Source of the DNA: Acanthosepion esculentum
Lineage: Eukaryota; Mollusca; Cephalopoda; Sepiida; Sepiidae
Assembly (NCBI GenBank): GCA_964036315.1
Contig: OZ038488.1
Location: forward strand, 69,287,342 to 69,351,341
DNA: 64,000 nucleotides
Direction of reading: 5' to 3'
Made by a program: the position numbers and the translations under genes. Each line of letters starts with the position of its first letter. Within the stretch, counting starts at the first letter, position 1. The notes below the pieces were generated by a model. That model was not told the DNA's origin. It did no database searches and was given only the letters and a program-made list of their open reading frames with translations. Of this stretch, positions 33,157-44,334 are shown piece by piece.

Positions 33157-33766
33157 AAAAACGACTAACAAGGTACTGCGATTAAGCTTTTTATTTAATT
33201 TTTCTTGTCTACGTACAAATGTTTTCTTTTCTGGTCACGCTACTACATGCCTATCCAGACGACTTACGTTACACCTAACGGACCGTAGCTTAATTAGGGC
33301 TCATTTAAATACCCACAAAAACCTACCAGACTCCATCCAAAAAATACTAGTAGAAAATACATGCATAATAACATTATCCGCATGTAAAAAAATTAAAAAT
33401 AATAGAAGCCCTAATAATAAAAAAAGAAAAAGCCAACACTCAATAACATTAACTATGAAAACGTCCTCAATATACTGACCGTGTTTAGTAAATGAAACAT
33501 TCCTATAACTCTAGATACATATATAACACCACAAATACATCCAGTTAAACGTAAAAATAAAATCATCTTTGATAATGGCTAAAAGTATACACGAAAGCGC
33601 TCGGACATGCAGAAATTTTGGACAGTTTTTACACACCTTGTTTCCAGAAAAGAAAATAGTTGTACGTACACAAAAAATAAAAATTAAGTGAAAAGCTTAA
33701 TCATAGTACATTTTCAGTCGTCTTTAACGAAACATGTATAAAAGAGGGTTCCCTGTATAAAAACAC

Positions 33767-33768
<2 letters not shown>
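33157..33768. mobile_element. Family G inverted pair
   Basis: A plus-oriented copy (33157-33232, AACGACTAACAAGGTACTGC ... TTTTCTTTTCTGG) and a minus-oriented copy (about 33590-33768) face each other across ~360 bp with no recognised content. (TA)n follows at 33769-33839. It could be an element with ~80-bp TIRs or two insertions. Confidence 0.55.

Positions 33769-33839
<71 letters not shown>
33769..33839. repeat. (TA)n microsatellite
   Basis: Pure TA array. Confidence 0.95.
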
Positions 33840-33841
<2 letters not shown>

Positions 33842-33884
33842 GAAATGGACAAAGTCCGACAATTATTTAAAGACATTTTTATGT

Positions 33885-34045
33885 TTAACATTCTTTTTAT
33901 AGATACCAGTATTTAAGTAAATGCTCTGTTTATAATAAACAGTATTAAACAACATTTACCGGCCTGAATGTTCGAGAAATTTTCATAGAAAATATTCGTC
34001 CCCAGACAGGAATCGAACCTGTATCCTATACGGAACATATATATA
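33885..34045 (+). mobile_element. TIR element with tRNA-like core, partial
   Basis: Has ACATTTACCGGCCTGAATGT and, on the minus strand, a perfect T-arm ACAGG-TTCGATT-CCTGT near 34008-34026. The right end is missing. Confidence 0.6.
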
Positions 34046-34069
34046 CATTCATTTTATTTAAATTTTATA

Positions 34070-34173
<104 letters not shown>

Positions 34174-34244
34174 GAAATATAGTCTTAAAGTGTGCTATAT
34201 TTATGGGATAAAGTGCTCAATATCAGAGATAGAACGTGTGTAAA

Positions 34245-34375
34245 TATAAAAGTGAACATAGAAGTCAACACTTAGAGGCGCCAGTCTGTTTCATACTAGA
34301 TGCAATCATCGTGGCCCGATGATTGCATCTAGCATGAAACAGACTGTCGCCTCTAAGTGTTGACTTCTATGTTCA

Positions 34376-34384
<9 letters not shown>
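34245..34384. repeat. 67-bp-arm palindrome
   Basis: Arms 34245-34311 and 34317-34384 pair with about two mismatches around a 5-bp loop. A third partial copy (GTCAACACTTAGAGGCGACA and GTCTGTTTCATACT) lies at 34450-34485, separated by (TA)n (34379-34434). Confidence 0.9.
34311..34353 (+). ncRNA. Hammerhead-like core in a palindrome arm
   Basis: CCGATGA (34316-34322; one change from CUGAUGA), stem II TGC/GCA with loop ATCTA, GAAA (34336-34339), C then AGACT, GUC (34346-34348), and a 3-bp stem I GGC/GCC. The core order is right but stem I is short. Confidence 0.35.
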
Positions 34385-34437
<53 letters not shown>

Positions 34438-34605
34438 TGGACACTGAGGTCAACACTTAGAGGCGACAGTCTGTTTCATACTTTCTCCAGGACACATATA
34501 TTATGTCTTAACTAGAGTATTTATTTATGTTTGTCAGTTGTGCATTATGGTTAGTAAGGTCTATTTTATTATCTTGACAGTTATGGAGTAACAGTTATGT
34601 TTCAA

Positions 34606-34700
<95 letters not shown>
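34385..34700. repeat. (TA)n arrays and (ATT)n with spacer
   Basis: (TA)n to 34434; spacer 34435-34603 holding the third palindrome-family copy; (ATT)n 34604-34630; (TA)n 34630-34700, which directly borders the Tc1-like element. Confidence 0.9.
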
Positions 34701-34702
<2 letters not shown>

Positions 34703-34775
34703 AACTACTGACCAAAAGTTTGGGACCGCATTTATTTTACCTCTAAACATAAAAAAATAATCAAGTTTCATGGCT
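34701..34775 (+). repeat. Tc1-like left TIR
   Basis: Starts CAAACTACTGACCAAAAGTT. Its partner at 43244-43318, complemented, starts TGCACTACCAATCAAAAGTT. Both continue TGGGAC and, ~30 bp further in, CATAAAAAAA. Confidence 0.85.
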
Positions 34776-34966
34776 TTAAAGAAGTAGATTTATTTGTCCC
34801 ATGTTTGCATGCAATTATGCAATAATTTAAATTAGAATGAATATAAAATAATTATAATTTCAATTAAAGCAAATTGAAATTATATTTTCTTTTCATCAAA
34901 GAATCCACCATGAGCATTTATTACTTCAGAGCAAATTCTTGGCATCCTTTCTTATAACTTGCAAAT

Positions 34967-35521
34967 TTATGTTGGTAGAAGTGATTCCCACGCAGTGTGT
35001 AAATGTGTAAACAACTCTTGCTTATTCTTAGGCAGTTCACGTCGAACTTTACGATCAATTTCGTCCCAGACTTGTTCAACTGGTGAAAGATCTGGGGACT
35101 GAGAGGGGCAAGTCATGATTTGCAAAATTCCCTTATCTTCTTGTGATTTTAGATATTTTATACACAGTCGCAAAACAAAATTTCCTTGTTGCAAAACAAA
35201 AATTTGTCTAATAATGCCGCAGCTAGAAGAAATTGCATACCTCTGCAGTATTGAATGATACTCTTCCTTTCGCATAATGCCTTTAATTTGGACAAAGTCT
35301 CACTTCCAAAACCATTACAGCACCACCACCATGCCTAACATTTGGCACAATGCAATTTTCATCCATTCGTTCGGAAGGAGTTCGTCAGGCAAACACTCTT
35401 CATTTACTTCCAAAAAGCTCAAATGTGAACTTAGCAGTCCATAGTAACTATTACCAAACTTCTACTGTTCTGCCCATTTTAGTCTTTTCAACTTATTTTC
35501 CTTTTTTAATAGAGATTTATT
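34967..35521 (-). pseudogene. Tc1-like transposase, catalytic C-terminal part
   Basis: Begins at the array with 'LSVNKSLLKKENKLKRLKWA' and 'EQ', then a stop and frameshifts through the first-Asp region ('LPNEWMKIALCQM' marks the shifted frame). ORF 34967-35275 has 'MRKEEYHSILQ', 'FVLQQGN', 'YLKSQEDKGILQIMTCP' and 'SQSPDLSPVEQVWDEIDRKV'. In Tc1 relatives the second catalytic Asp lies in 'QQDN'; here it reads QQGN. The third acidic residue, Glu of 'PVE', is kept. Stops, frameshifts and the lost Asp show it is dead. Confidence 0.88.
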
Positions 35522-38500
35522 AACTGACAGACATCCCTTCAACTCAACAGAAAGAAGTCTTCTCTAAACTGATACACATCGTTTAATCCCAATAGAAAGA
35601 AGTCTTCTCTTAACTGATACACATCGTTTAAGCCCAATAGAAAGAAGTCTTCTCTAAACTGATACACATCGTTTAAGCCCAATAGAAAGAAGTCTTCTCT
35701 TAACTGATACACATCGTTTAAGCCCAATAGAAAGAAGTCTTCTCTAAACTGATACACATCGTTTAAGCCCAATAGAAAGAAGTCTTCTCTAAACTGATAC
35801 ACATCGTTTAAGCCCAATAGAAAGAAGTCTTCTCTTAACTGATACACATCATTTAAACCGAATAAAAGAGGACTTCTCTTAATTGATACACATCCTTTCA
35901 CCCCAACAAAAAGGAGTCTTCTCTTACCTGATACACATCCTTTCACTCCAACAAAAAGGAGTCTTCTCTTAACTGATACACATCCTTTCAGCCCAACAGA
36001 AAGGAGTCTTCTCTTAATTGATACACATCCTTTCAGCCCAACAGAAAGGAGTCTTCTCTTAACTGATACACATACTTTGAATCCAGCAGAAAGATGTCTT
36101 CCCTTAACTGATACGCATTCTTTAAGCCCAACAGAAAGGAGTCTTCTCTTAACTGATACACATCCTTTCAACCCAACAGAAAGGAGTCTTCTCTTAACTG
36201 ATACACATCCTTTCAGCCCAACAGAAAGGAGTCTTCTCTTAACTGATACACATCCTTTCAGCCCAACAGAAAGGAGTCTTCTCTTAACTGATACACATCC
36301 TTTCAACCCAACAGAAATGAGTCTTCTCTTAACTGATGCACATCCTTTCAGCCCAACAGAAAGGAGTCTTCTCTTAACTGATGCACATCCTTTCAGCGCA
36401 ACAGAAAGGAGTCTTCTCTTAACTGATGCACATCCTTTCAGCCCAACAGAAAGGAGTCTTCTCTTAACTGATACACATCCTTTCAACCCAACAGAAAGGA
36501 GTATTCTCTTAACTGATACACATCCTTTCAGCCCAACAGAAAGGAGTCTTCGCTTAACTGATACATATCCTTTCAGCCCAACAGAAAGAAGTCTTCCCTT
36601 AACTGATACACATCCTTTCAACACAACAGAAAGAGGTATTCCCTTAACTGATACACATCCTTTCAACCCAACAGAAAGGAGTCTTCTCTTAACTGATACA
36701 CATCCTTTCAACCCGACAGAAAGGAGTATTCTCTTAACTGATACACATCCTTTCAACCCAACAGAAAGGAGTCTTCTCTTAACTGATACACATACTTTGA
36801 ATCCAGCAGAAAGATGTCTTCCCTTAACTGATACGCATTCTTTAAGCCCAACAGAAAGGAGTCTTCTCTTAACTGATACACATCCTTTCAACCCAACAGA
36901 AAGGAGTCTTCTCTTAATTGATACACATCCTTTCAGCCCAACAGAAAGGAGTCTTCTCTTAACTGATACACATCCTTTCAGCCCAACAGAAAGGAGTCTT
37001 CTCTTAACTGATACACATCCTTTCAGCCCAACAGAAAGGAGTCTTCTCTTAACTGATACACATCCTTTCAACCCAACAGAAATGAGTCTTCTCTTAACTG
37101 ATGCACATACTTTCAACCCAACAAAAATGAGTCTTCTCTTAACTGATGCACATCCTTTCAACCCAACAGAAAGGAGTCTTCTCTCAACTGATACACATCC
37201 TTTCAGCCCAAAAGAAAGGAGTCTTCTCTTAACTGATACACATCCTTTCAGCCCAACAGAAAGGAGTTTTCTCTTAACTGATACACATCCTTTCAGCCCA
37301 ACAGAAAGGAGTTTTCTCTTAACTGATACACATCCTTTCAGCCCAACAGAAAGGAGTCTTCTCTTAACTGATACACATCCTTTCAACCCAACAGAAAGAA
37401 GTCTTCTCTTAACTGATACACATCCTTTCAGCCCAACAGAAAGGAGTCTTCTCTTAACTGATACACATCCTTTCAGCCCAACAGAAAGAAGTCTTCCCTT
37501 AACTGATACACATCCTTTCAACACAACAGAAAGAGGTATTCCCTTAACTGATACACATCCTTTCAACCCAACAGAAAGGAGTCTTCTCTTAACTGATACA
37601 CATCCTTTCAACCCAACAGAAAGGAGTATTCTCTTAACTGATACACATCCTTTCAGCCCAACAGAAAGGAGTTTTCTCTTAACTGATACACATCCTTTCA
37701 GCCCAACAGAAAGGAGTTTTCTCTTAACTGATACACATCCTTTCAGCCCAACAGAAAGGAGTCTTCTCTTAACTGATACACATCCTTTCAGCCCAACAGA
37801 AAGGAGTCTTCCCTTAACTGATACACATCCTTTCAACCCAACAGAAAGAAGTCTTCTCTTAACTGATACACATCCTTTCAGCCCAACAGAAAGGAGTCTT
37901 CTCTTAACTGATACACATCCTTTCAGCCCAACAGAAAGAAGTCTTCCCTTAACTGATACACATCCTTTCAACACAACAGAAAGAGGTATTCCCTTAACTG
38001 ATACACATCCTTTCAACCCAACAGAAAGGAGTCTTCTCTTAACTGATACACATCCTTTCAACCCAACAGAAAGGAGTATTCTCTTAACTGATACACATCC
38101 TTTCAGCCCAAAAGAAAGGAGTCTTCTCTTAACTGATACATATCCTTTCAGCCCAACAGAAAGAAGTCTTCCCTTAACTGATACACATCCTTTCAACACA
38201 ACAGAAAGAGGTATTCCCTTAACTGATACACATCCTTTCAACCCAAAAGAAAGGAGTCTTCTCTTAACTGATACACATCCTTTCAACCCGACAGAAAGGA
38301 GTATTCTCTTAACTGATACACATCCTTTCAACCCAACAGAAAGGGGTCTTCTCTTAACTGATACACATACTTTGAATCCAGCAGAAAGATGTCTTCCCTT
38401 AACTGATACGCATTCTTTAAGCCCAACAGAAAGGAGTCTTCTCTTAACTGATACACATCCTTTCAACCCAACAGAAAGGAGTCTTCTCTTAATTGATACA

Positions 38501-41500
38501 CATCCTTTCAGCCCAACAGAAAGGAGTCTTCTCTTAACTGATACACATCCTTTCAGCCCAACAGAAAGGAGTCTTCTCTTAACTGATACACATCCTTTCA
38601 GCCCAACAGAAAGGAGTCTTCTCTTAACTGATGCACATCCTTTCAACCCAACAGAAATGAGTCTTCTCTTAACTGATGCACATCCTTTCAACCCAACAGA
38701 AATGAGTCTTCTCTTAACTGATGCACATCCTTTCAACCCAACAGAAAGGAGTCTTCTCTTAACTGATACACATCCTTTCAGCCCAAAAGAAAGGAGTCTT
38801 CTCTTAACTGATACACATCCTTTCAGCCCAACAGAAAGGAGTTTTCTCTTAACTGATACACATCCTTTCAGCCCAACAGAAAGGAGTTTTCTCTTAACTG
38901 ATACACATCCTTTCAGCCCAACAGAAAGGAGTCTTCTCTTAACTGATACACATCCTTTCAACCCAACAGAAAGAAGTCTTCTCTTAACTGATACACATCC
39001 TTTCAGCCCAACAGAAAGGAGTCTTCTCTTAACTGATACACATCCTTTCAGCCCAACAGAAAGAAGTCTTCCCTTAACTGATACACATCCTTTCAACACA
39101 ACAGAAAGAGGTATTCCCTTAACTGATACACATCCTTTCAACCCAACAGAAAGGAGTCTTCTCTTAACTGATACACATCCTTTCAACCCAACAGAAAGGA
39201 GTATTCTCTTAACTGATACACATCCTTTCAGCCCAACAGAGAGGAGTTTTCTCTTAACTGATACACATCCTTTCAGCCCAACAGAGAGGAGTTTTCTCTT
39301 AACTGATACACATCCTTTCAGCCCAACAGAAAGGAGTCTTCTCTTAACTGATACACATCCTTTCAGCCCAACAGAAAGGAGTCTTCCCTTAACTGATACA
39401 CATCCTTTCAACCCAACAGAAAGAAGTCTTCTCTTAACTGATACACATCCTTTCAGCCCAACAGAAAGGAGTCTTCTCTTAACTGATACACATCCTTTCA
39501 GCCCAACAGAAAGAAGTCTTCCCTTAACTGATACACATCCTTTCAACACAACAGAAAGAGGTATTCCCTTAACTGATACACATCCTTTCAACCCAACAGA
39601 AAGGAGTCTTCTCTTAACTGATACACATCCTTTCAACCCAACAGAAAGGAGTATTCTCTTAACTGATACACATCCTTTCAGCCCAACAGAAAGAAGTCTT
39701 TCCTTAACTGATACACATCCTTTCAGCCCAACAGAAAAGAGTCTTCTCTTAACTGATGCACATCCTTTCAGCCCAACAGAAAGAAGTCTTCTCTTAACTG
39801 ATGCACATCCTTTCATCCCAACAGAAAGGAGTCTTCTCTTAACTGATACACATCCTTTCAGCCCAACAGAAAGGAGTCTTCTCTTAACTGATACACATCC
39901 TTTCAGCCCAACAGAAAGGAGTCTTCTCTTAACTGATACACATCCTTTCAGCCCAACAGAAAAGAGTCTTTTCTTAACTGATACACATCCTTTCAGCCCA
40001 ACAGAAAGGAGTCTTCTCTTAACTGATACACATCCTTTCAACCCAACAGAAAGAAGTCTTCTCTTAACTGATACACATCCTTTCAGCCCAACAGAAAGGA
40101 GTCTTCTCTTAACTGATACACATCCTTTCAGCCCAACAGAAAGAAGTCTTCCCTTAACTGATACACATCCTTTCAACACAACAGAAAGAGGTATTCCCTT
40201 AACTGATACACATCCTTTCAACCCAACAGAAAGGAGTCTTCTCTTAACTGATACACATCCTTTCAACCCAATCAGAAAGGAGTCTTCTCTTAACTGATAC
40301 ACATCCTTTCAACCCAACAGAAAGGAGTCTTCTCTTAACTGATACACATCCTTTCAGCCCAACAGAAATGAGTATTCTCTTAACTGATACACATCCTTTC
40401 AGCCCAACAGAAAGGAGTTTTCTCTTAACTGATACACATCCTTTCAGCCTAACAGAAAGGAGTTTTCTCTTAACTGATACACATCCTTTCAGCCCAACAG
40501 AAAGGAGTCTTCTCTTAACTGATACACATCCTTTCAGCCCAACAGAAAGGAGTCTTCCCTTAACTGATACACATCCTTTCAACCCAACAGAAAGAAGTCT
40601 TCTCTTAACTGATACACATCCTTTCAGCCCAACAGAAAGGAGTCTTCTCTTAACTGATACACATCCTTTCAGCCCAACAGAAAGAAGTCTTCCCTTAACT
40701 GATACACATCCTTTCAACACAACAGAAAGAGGTATTCCCTTAACTGATACACATCCTTTCAACCCAACAGAAAGGAGTCTTCTCTTAACTGATACACATC
40801 CTTTCAACCCAACAGAAAGGAGTATTCTCTTAACTGATACACATCCTTTCAGCCCAACAGAAAGGAGTCTTCTCTTAAGTGATACACATCCTTTCAGCCC
40901 AACAGAAAGAAGTCTTCCCTTAACTGATACACATCCTTTCAACACAACAGAAAGAGGTATTCCCTTAACTGATACACATCCTTTCAACCCAACAGAAAGG
41001 AGTCTTCTCTTAACTGATACACATCCTTTCAACCCAACAGAAAGGAGTATTCTCTTAACTGATACACATCCTTTCAACCCAACAGAAAGGAGTCTTCTCT
41101 TAACTGATACACATCCATTCAACCCAACAGAAAGGAGTCTTCTCTTAACTGATACACATCCTTTCAACCCAACAGAAAGGAGTCTTCTCTTAACTGACAC
41201 ACTTCCTTTCAACCCAACAGAAAGGAGTATTCTCTTAACTGATACACATCCTCTCAGCCCAACAGAAAGGAGTCTTCCCTTAACTGATACACATCCTTTC
41301 AGCCCAACAGAAAGGAGTCTTCCCTTAACTGATACACATCCTTTCAGCCCAACAGAAAGGAGTCTTCTCTTAACTGATACACATCCTTTCAGCCCAACAG
41401 AAAGGAGTCTTCTCTTAACTGATACACATCCTTTCAGCCCAACAGAAAAGAGTCTTTTCTTAACTGATACACATCCTTTCAGCCCAACAGAAAGGAGTCT

Positions 41501-42545
41501 TCTCTTAACTGATACACATCCTTTCAACCCAACAGAAAGAAGTCTTCTCTTAACTGATACACATCCTTTCAGCCCAACAGAAAGGAGTCTTCTCTTAACT
41601 GATACACATCCTTTCAGCCCAACAGAAAGAAGTCTTCCCTTAACTGATACATATCCTTTCAACACAACAGAAAGAGGTATTCCCTTAACTGATACACATC
41701 CTTTCAACCCAACAGAAAGGAGTCTTCTCTTAACTGATACACATCCTTTCAACCCAACAGAAAGGAGTATTCTCTTAACTGATACACATCCTTTCAGCCC
41801 AACAGAAAGGAGTCTTCCCTTAACTGATACACATCCTTTCAACCCAACAGAAAGAAGTCTTCTCTTAACTGATACACATCCTTTCAGCCCAACAGTAAGG
41901 AGTCTTCTCTTAACTGATACACATCCTTTCAGCCCAACAGAAAGAAGTCTTCCCTTAACTGATACACATCCTTTCAACACAACAGAAAGAGGTATTCCCT
42001 TAACTGATACACATCCTTTCAACCCAACAGAAAGGAGTCTTCTCTTAACTGATACACATCCTTTCAACCCAACAGAAAGGAGTATTCTCTTAACTGATAC
42101 ACATCCTTTCAGCCCAACAGAAAGGAGTTTTCTCTTAACTGATACACATCCTTTCAGCCCAACAGAAAGGAGTCTTCTCTTAACTGATACACATCCTTTC
42201 AGCCCATCAGAAAGGAGTCTTCTCTTAACTGTTCACATCCTTTCAGCCCAACAGAAAGGAGTCTTCTCTTAACTGATACACATCCTTTCAACCCAACAGA
42301 AAGGAGTCTTCTCTTAACTGATACATATCCTTTCAGCCCAACAGAAAGGAGTCTTCTCTTAACTGATACACATCCTTTCAACCCAACAGAAAGGAGTCTT
42401 CTCTTAACTGATACACATCCTTTCAACCCAACAGAAACAAGTCTTCTCTTAACTGATACACATCCTTTCAGCCCAACAGAAAGGAGTCTTCTCTTAACTG
42501 ATACACATCCTTTCATCCCAACAGAAAGAAGTCTTCTCTTAACAG
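35522..42545 (-). repeat. 45-bp satellite array born from Tc1 transposase
   Basis: About 156 head-to-tail copies of a 45-bp unit. The minus strand encodes the 15-residue repeat 'VKRRLLSVGLKGCVS', which continues the transposase frame from 'QYPISVVTVKRRLLS' at the N-terminal side. Most units differ by a few substitutions. The leftmost seven (to ~35850) form a diverged class (CATCGTTTAAGCCCAATAG). I see only three length changes: about 35850-35888 (-1), 40270 (+1, CCCAATCAG) and 42230 (-1). A marker unit (ACAACAGAAAGAGGTATT) occurs 11 times at multiples of 45 bp. Confidence 0.95.
35539..40302 (-). other. Giant repeat ORF across the array (1587 codons)
   Basis: Sense with the transposase: repeats of 'LLSVGLKGCVSVKRR', shifting frame near 35850-35888 into 'DVYQLREDFFLLGLN'. 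A second minus ORF covers 40244-42067. The opposite strand is also open: 36077-40297 (1406 codons, 'HPFSPTERSLLLTDT' repeats) and 40368-42272. A unit length divisible by three without stops gives this automatically. I see no promoter, splice or codon evidence for translation. Confidence 0.6.
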
Positions 42546-42842
42546 TAACAACAGATATTGGATATTGACGTGTAGAATTATATTCAACGGTTTGTTGGGG
42601 AGGTGTTTTTCTTTTATTTCTTTTGCTAGACACCATCAAGTGTCTATCCTCTGCAATAAATGTTACTCTGGTCCTCCCAGATCTTTTTCTGTCAACATTT
42701 GTGCCCGTTTCCGCATATCGCAAGAGGCACTAATGCATACCGTTTTTGATATTTGTAATTTTCTAGCAATCTGACGTTCGGGATACTCTTCTATAGAAAG
42801 AATTTACACTTTTTCAATACTAATCTGCTTAGTACTTGGCAT
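42546..42842 (-). pseudogene. Tc1-like transposase, DNA-binding N-terminus
   Basis: The ATG at 42842-42840 starts 'MPSTKQISIEKV' then a stop. The frame continues 'ILSIEEYPERQIARKLQISK', a helix-turn-helix of the paired-like domain. A frameshift near 42727 leads to 'RYAETGTNVDRKRSGRTRVT' then 'EDRHLMVSSKRNKRKTPPQQ' and 'EYNSTRQYPISVVTVKRRLL', the second helix-turn-helix region with the GRPR-like hook (here GRTR). It then enters the array. The premature stop and frameshift inactivate it. Confidence 0.88.
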
Positions 42843-43243
42843 TTTAACGGTTTCTGAAAATTAATTTCAATCACACATTAATATAGATGGAAATGAACCT
42901 CTACCAAGCAGTGCACTTGAAATATTTGTAAATTTCTGCTCTACAGAAAAGGTATCAAGTTGTAACAAGATTCCTAAATCTTATGCAAATAAATTTATAA
43001 CACTCGTAGAAAAATTTGCTTGAATTTTATATAAAGGTTTGCATATTGTAATGACAAAAGTACGCAGGTAAGCGTTAAGAAATCTTTATTCAACTGAGAA
43101 TACAAGATTCGCGTACAGTGTCCTTTTATAGTCCCAATAAACAGAATTAGCTCTCTCAAAGAGGAGAGTATCAAAAAAAGGGGAGACCACTCTTGATTAT
43201 TCATAATACATATATACACAATAGGTGAATTTATTTATCCAAA

Positions 43244-43318
43244 TATACAAAATTAACCTTTTTTTATGATTTTAGAGAAACAATTCGTGGTTGTCCCAAA
43301 CTTTTGATTGGTAGTGCA
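43244..43318 (-). repeat. Tc1-like right TIR
   Basis: Ends CCCAAACTTTTGATTGGTAG then TGCA and TA. Partner of 34701-34775. Confidence 0.85.
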
Positions 43319-43684
43319 TAGTCACAATAAGTGTAGTGGACACAATGTTTCTAGTTTTATCACCACTGCTCACTAACTTTACCTCTACTCCAGCACTGCC
43401 TTGCATGACATTGTCCACTTTCTGCAATGAAATTAAACGAGGGAAAAGAGATGCTTAAACCACATTTTTTTACCTAATATTTCTTTCAGTGCGTTTTAGC
43501 AAACACTCATTATCGCTCGTAATCACGAAATTAACGCAATCATTGCTGACAAAATAGGGTTATAATATGTATAGTGTTAATGCATTGCTAATTATTTTAC
43601 GATAAAAATAATCTTGAAAATATAGAAAAATCAGCTTGCTTGTGATAAGTCATTCAGAGCATCGTCATTAACAGAATAGGGCTA
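43319..43684. other. Flank of the Tc1-like element
   Basis: No gene. 43540-43684 shows words of the decayed ~140-bp repeat (TAATGCATTGCTAATTATTT, TCATTAACAGAATAGGGCTA). Confidence 0.4.
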
Positions 43685-43932
43685 TTTTATTACTTTCAAC
43701 GTTATTTTTAGTGGATACACGTATTTGGGTAGACGCGTCGTTTATTTTATTTTAAACGGTATATTTAGTTTCATCTACTGTCCTGACTATTCGAGAAATC
43801 TTATTAAAGAAAAAAAGATGCGCCCTCCGGCAGACGAAAATAAATAAATATACTATTTAAAAATAAACAGAGCGTCTAACTCAGCTATGGCTATTCACTA
43901 AAAAAATAGCGTTTAAAGCGATAAAATCTGTC
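43685..43932. mobile_element. TIR element, both ends present
   Basis: Left ATTTTATTACTTTCAACGTT then ATTTTTAGTGGATACACGTA; right, inverted, ending GGCTATTCACTAAAAAAATA then GCGTTTAAAG. Arms are ~80-100 bp with TCGTTTATTTTATTTTAAAC near the inner side. Only GCGCCCTCCGGCAG of the tRNA-like core remains. Followed by TGTCGGATTAATAAATAAAA, as at 30.92 kb. Confidence 0.75.
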
Positions 43933-44334
43933 GGATTAATAAATAAAAAATCCATTACATCGTTAGCATAATCGCCATTTACTTTTTAACCTATGATGTC
44001 ATTGTTAGGGTTTATTAGACAAACACGTAAAAAAATGTATTCATTCTACAAAGAAAAAAAGCATATATAGAAATTAAACAGATGCCAAAATTTCCATAGC
44101 GCATTTATCGTTTGAACAAATACGGCGAATAAATAAATTTAAAAAGTTGATCTCTTGAATCCTTATCTATTCTAGAAAACTTATGTCAATATTAATTCAT
44201 AAGCTCAGTTAAGGATGTCTGCGCGATGTAAAGTTTAATGACTCAGAAAAGCGAAACAGGCGAGGCGAGTTCGAATACCGACCGAATTCGTCATGATCAC
44301 TTTTTTCGCACAAATAGACTTTTTTTTACAGTGA
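43933..44334. other. Unassigned AT-rich stretch
   Basis: No recognised feature apart from a decayed SINE-like piece at about 44225-44330 (GATGTAAAGTTTAATGAC and CGAGGCGAGTTCGAATAC, a B-box-like site). Confidence 0.35.

Larger units (their letters stand above)
34701..43318 (-). mobile_element. Tc1-like transposon swollen by an internal satellite
   Basis: Terminal inverted repeats of about 75 bp share the block AAAAGTTTGGGAC near each end and a CATAAAAAAA block inside. TA flanks both ends (34699-34700, 43319-43320), the Tc1/mariner target duplication, though the left TA lies in a (TA)n array. The transposase is on the minus strand in two broken parts separated by the 7-kb array. Without the array the element is ~1.6 kb, the normal Tc1 size. 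The coding parts are disrupted, so it cannot move by itself. Confidence 0.92.

Noticed and set aside
35539..42272. Calling the array ORFs a genuine 1500-residue repeat protein gene
   Set aside because: A stop-free 45-bp unit makes both strands open automatically. The flanks are a dead transposase and no promoter or start context was seen. Kept as a finding to test only.
35522..42545. A CRISPR array
   Set aside because: The units are directly contiguous with no unique spacers, in a eukaryotic transposon.
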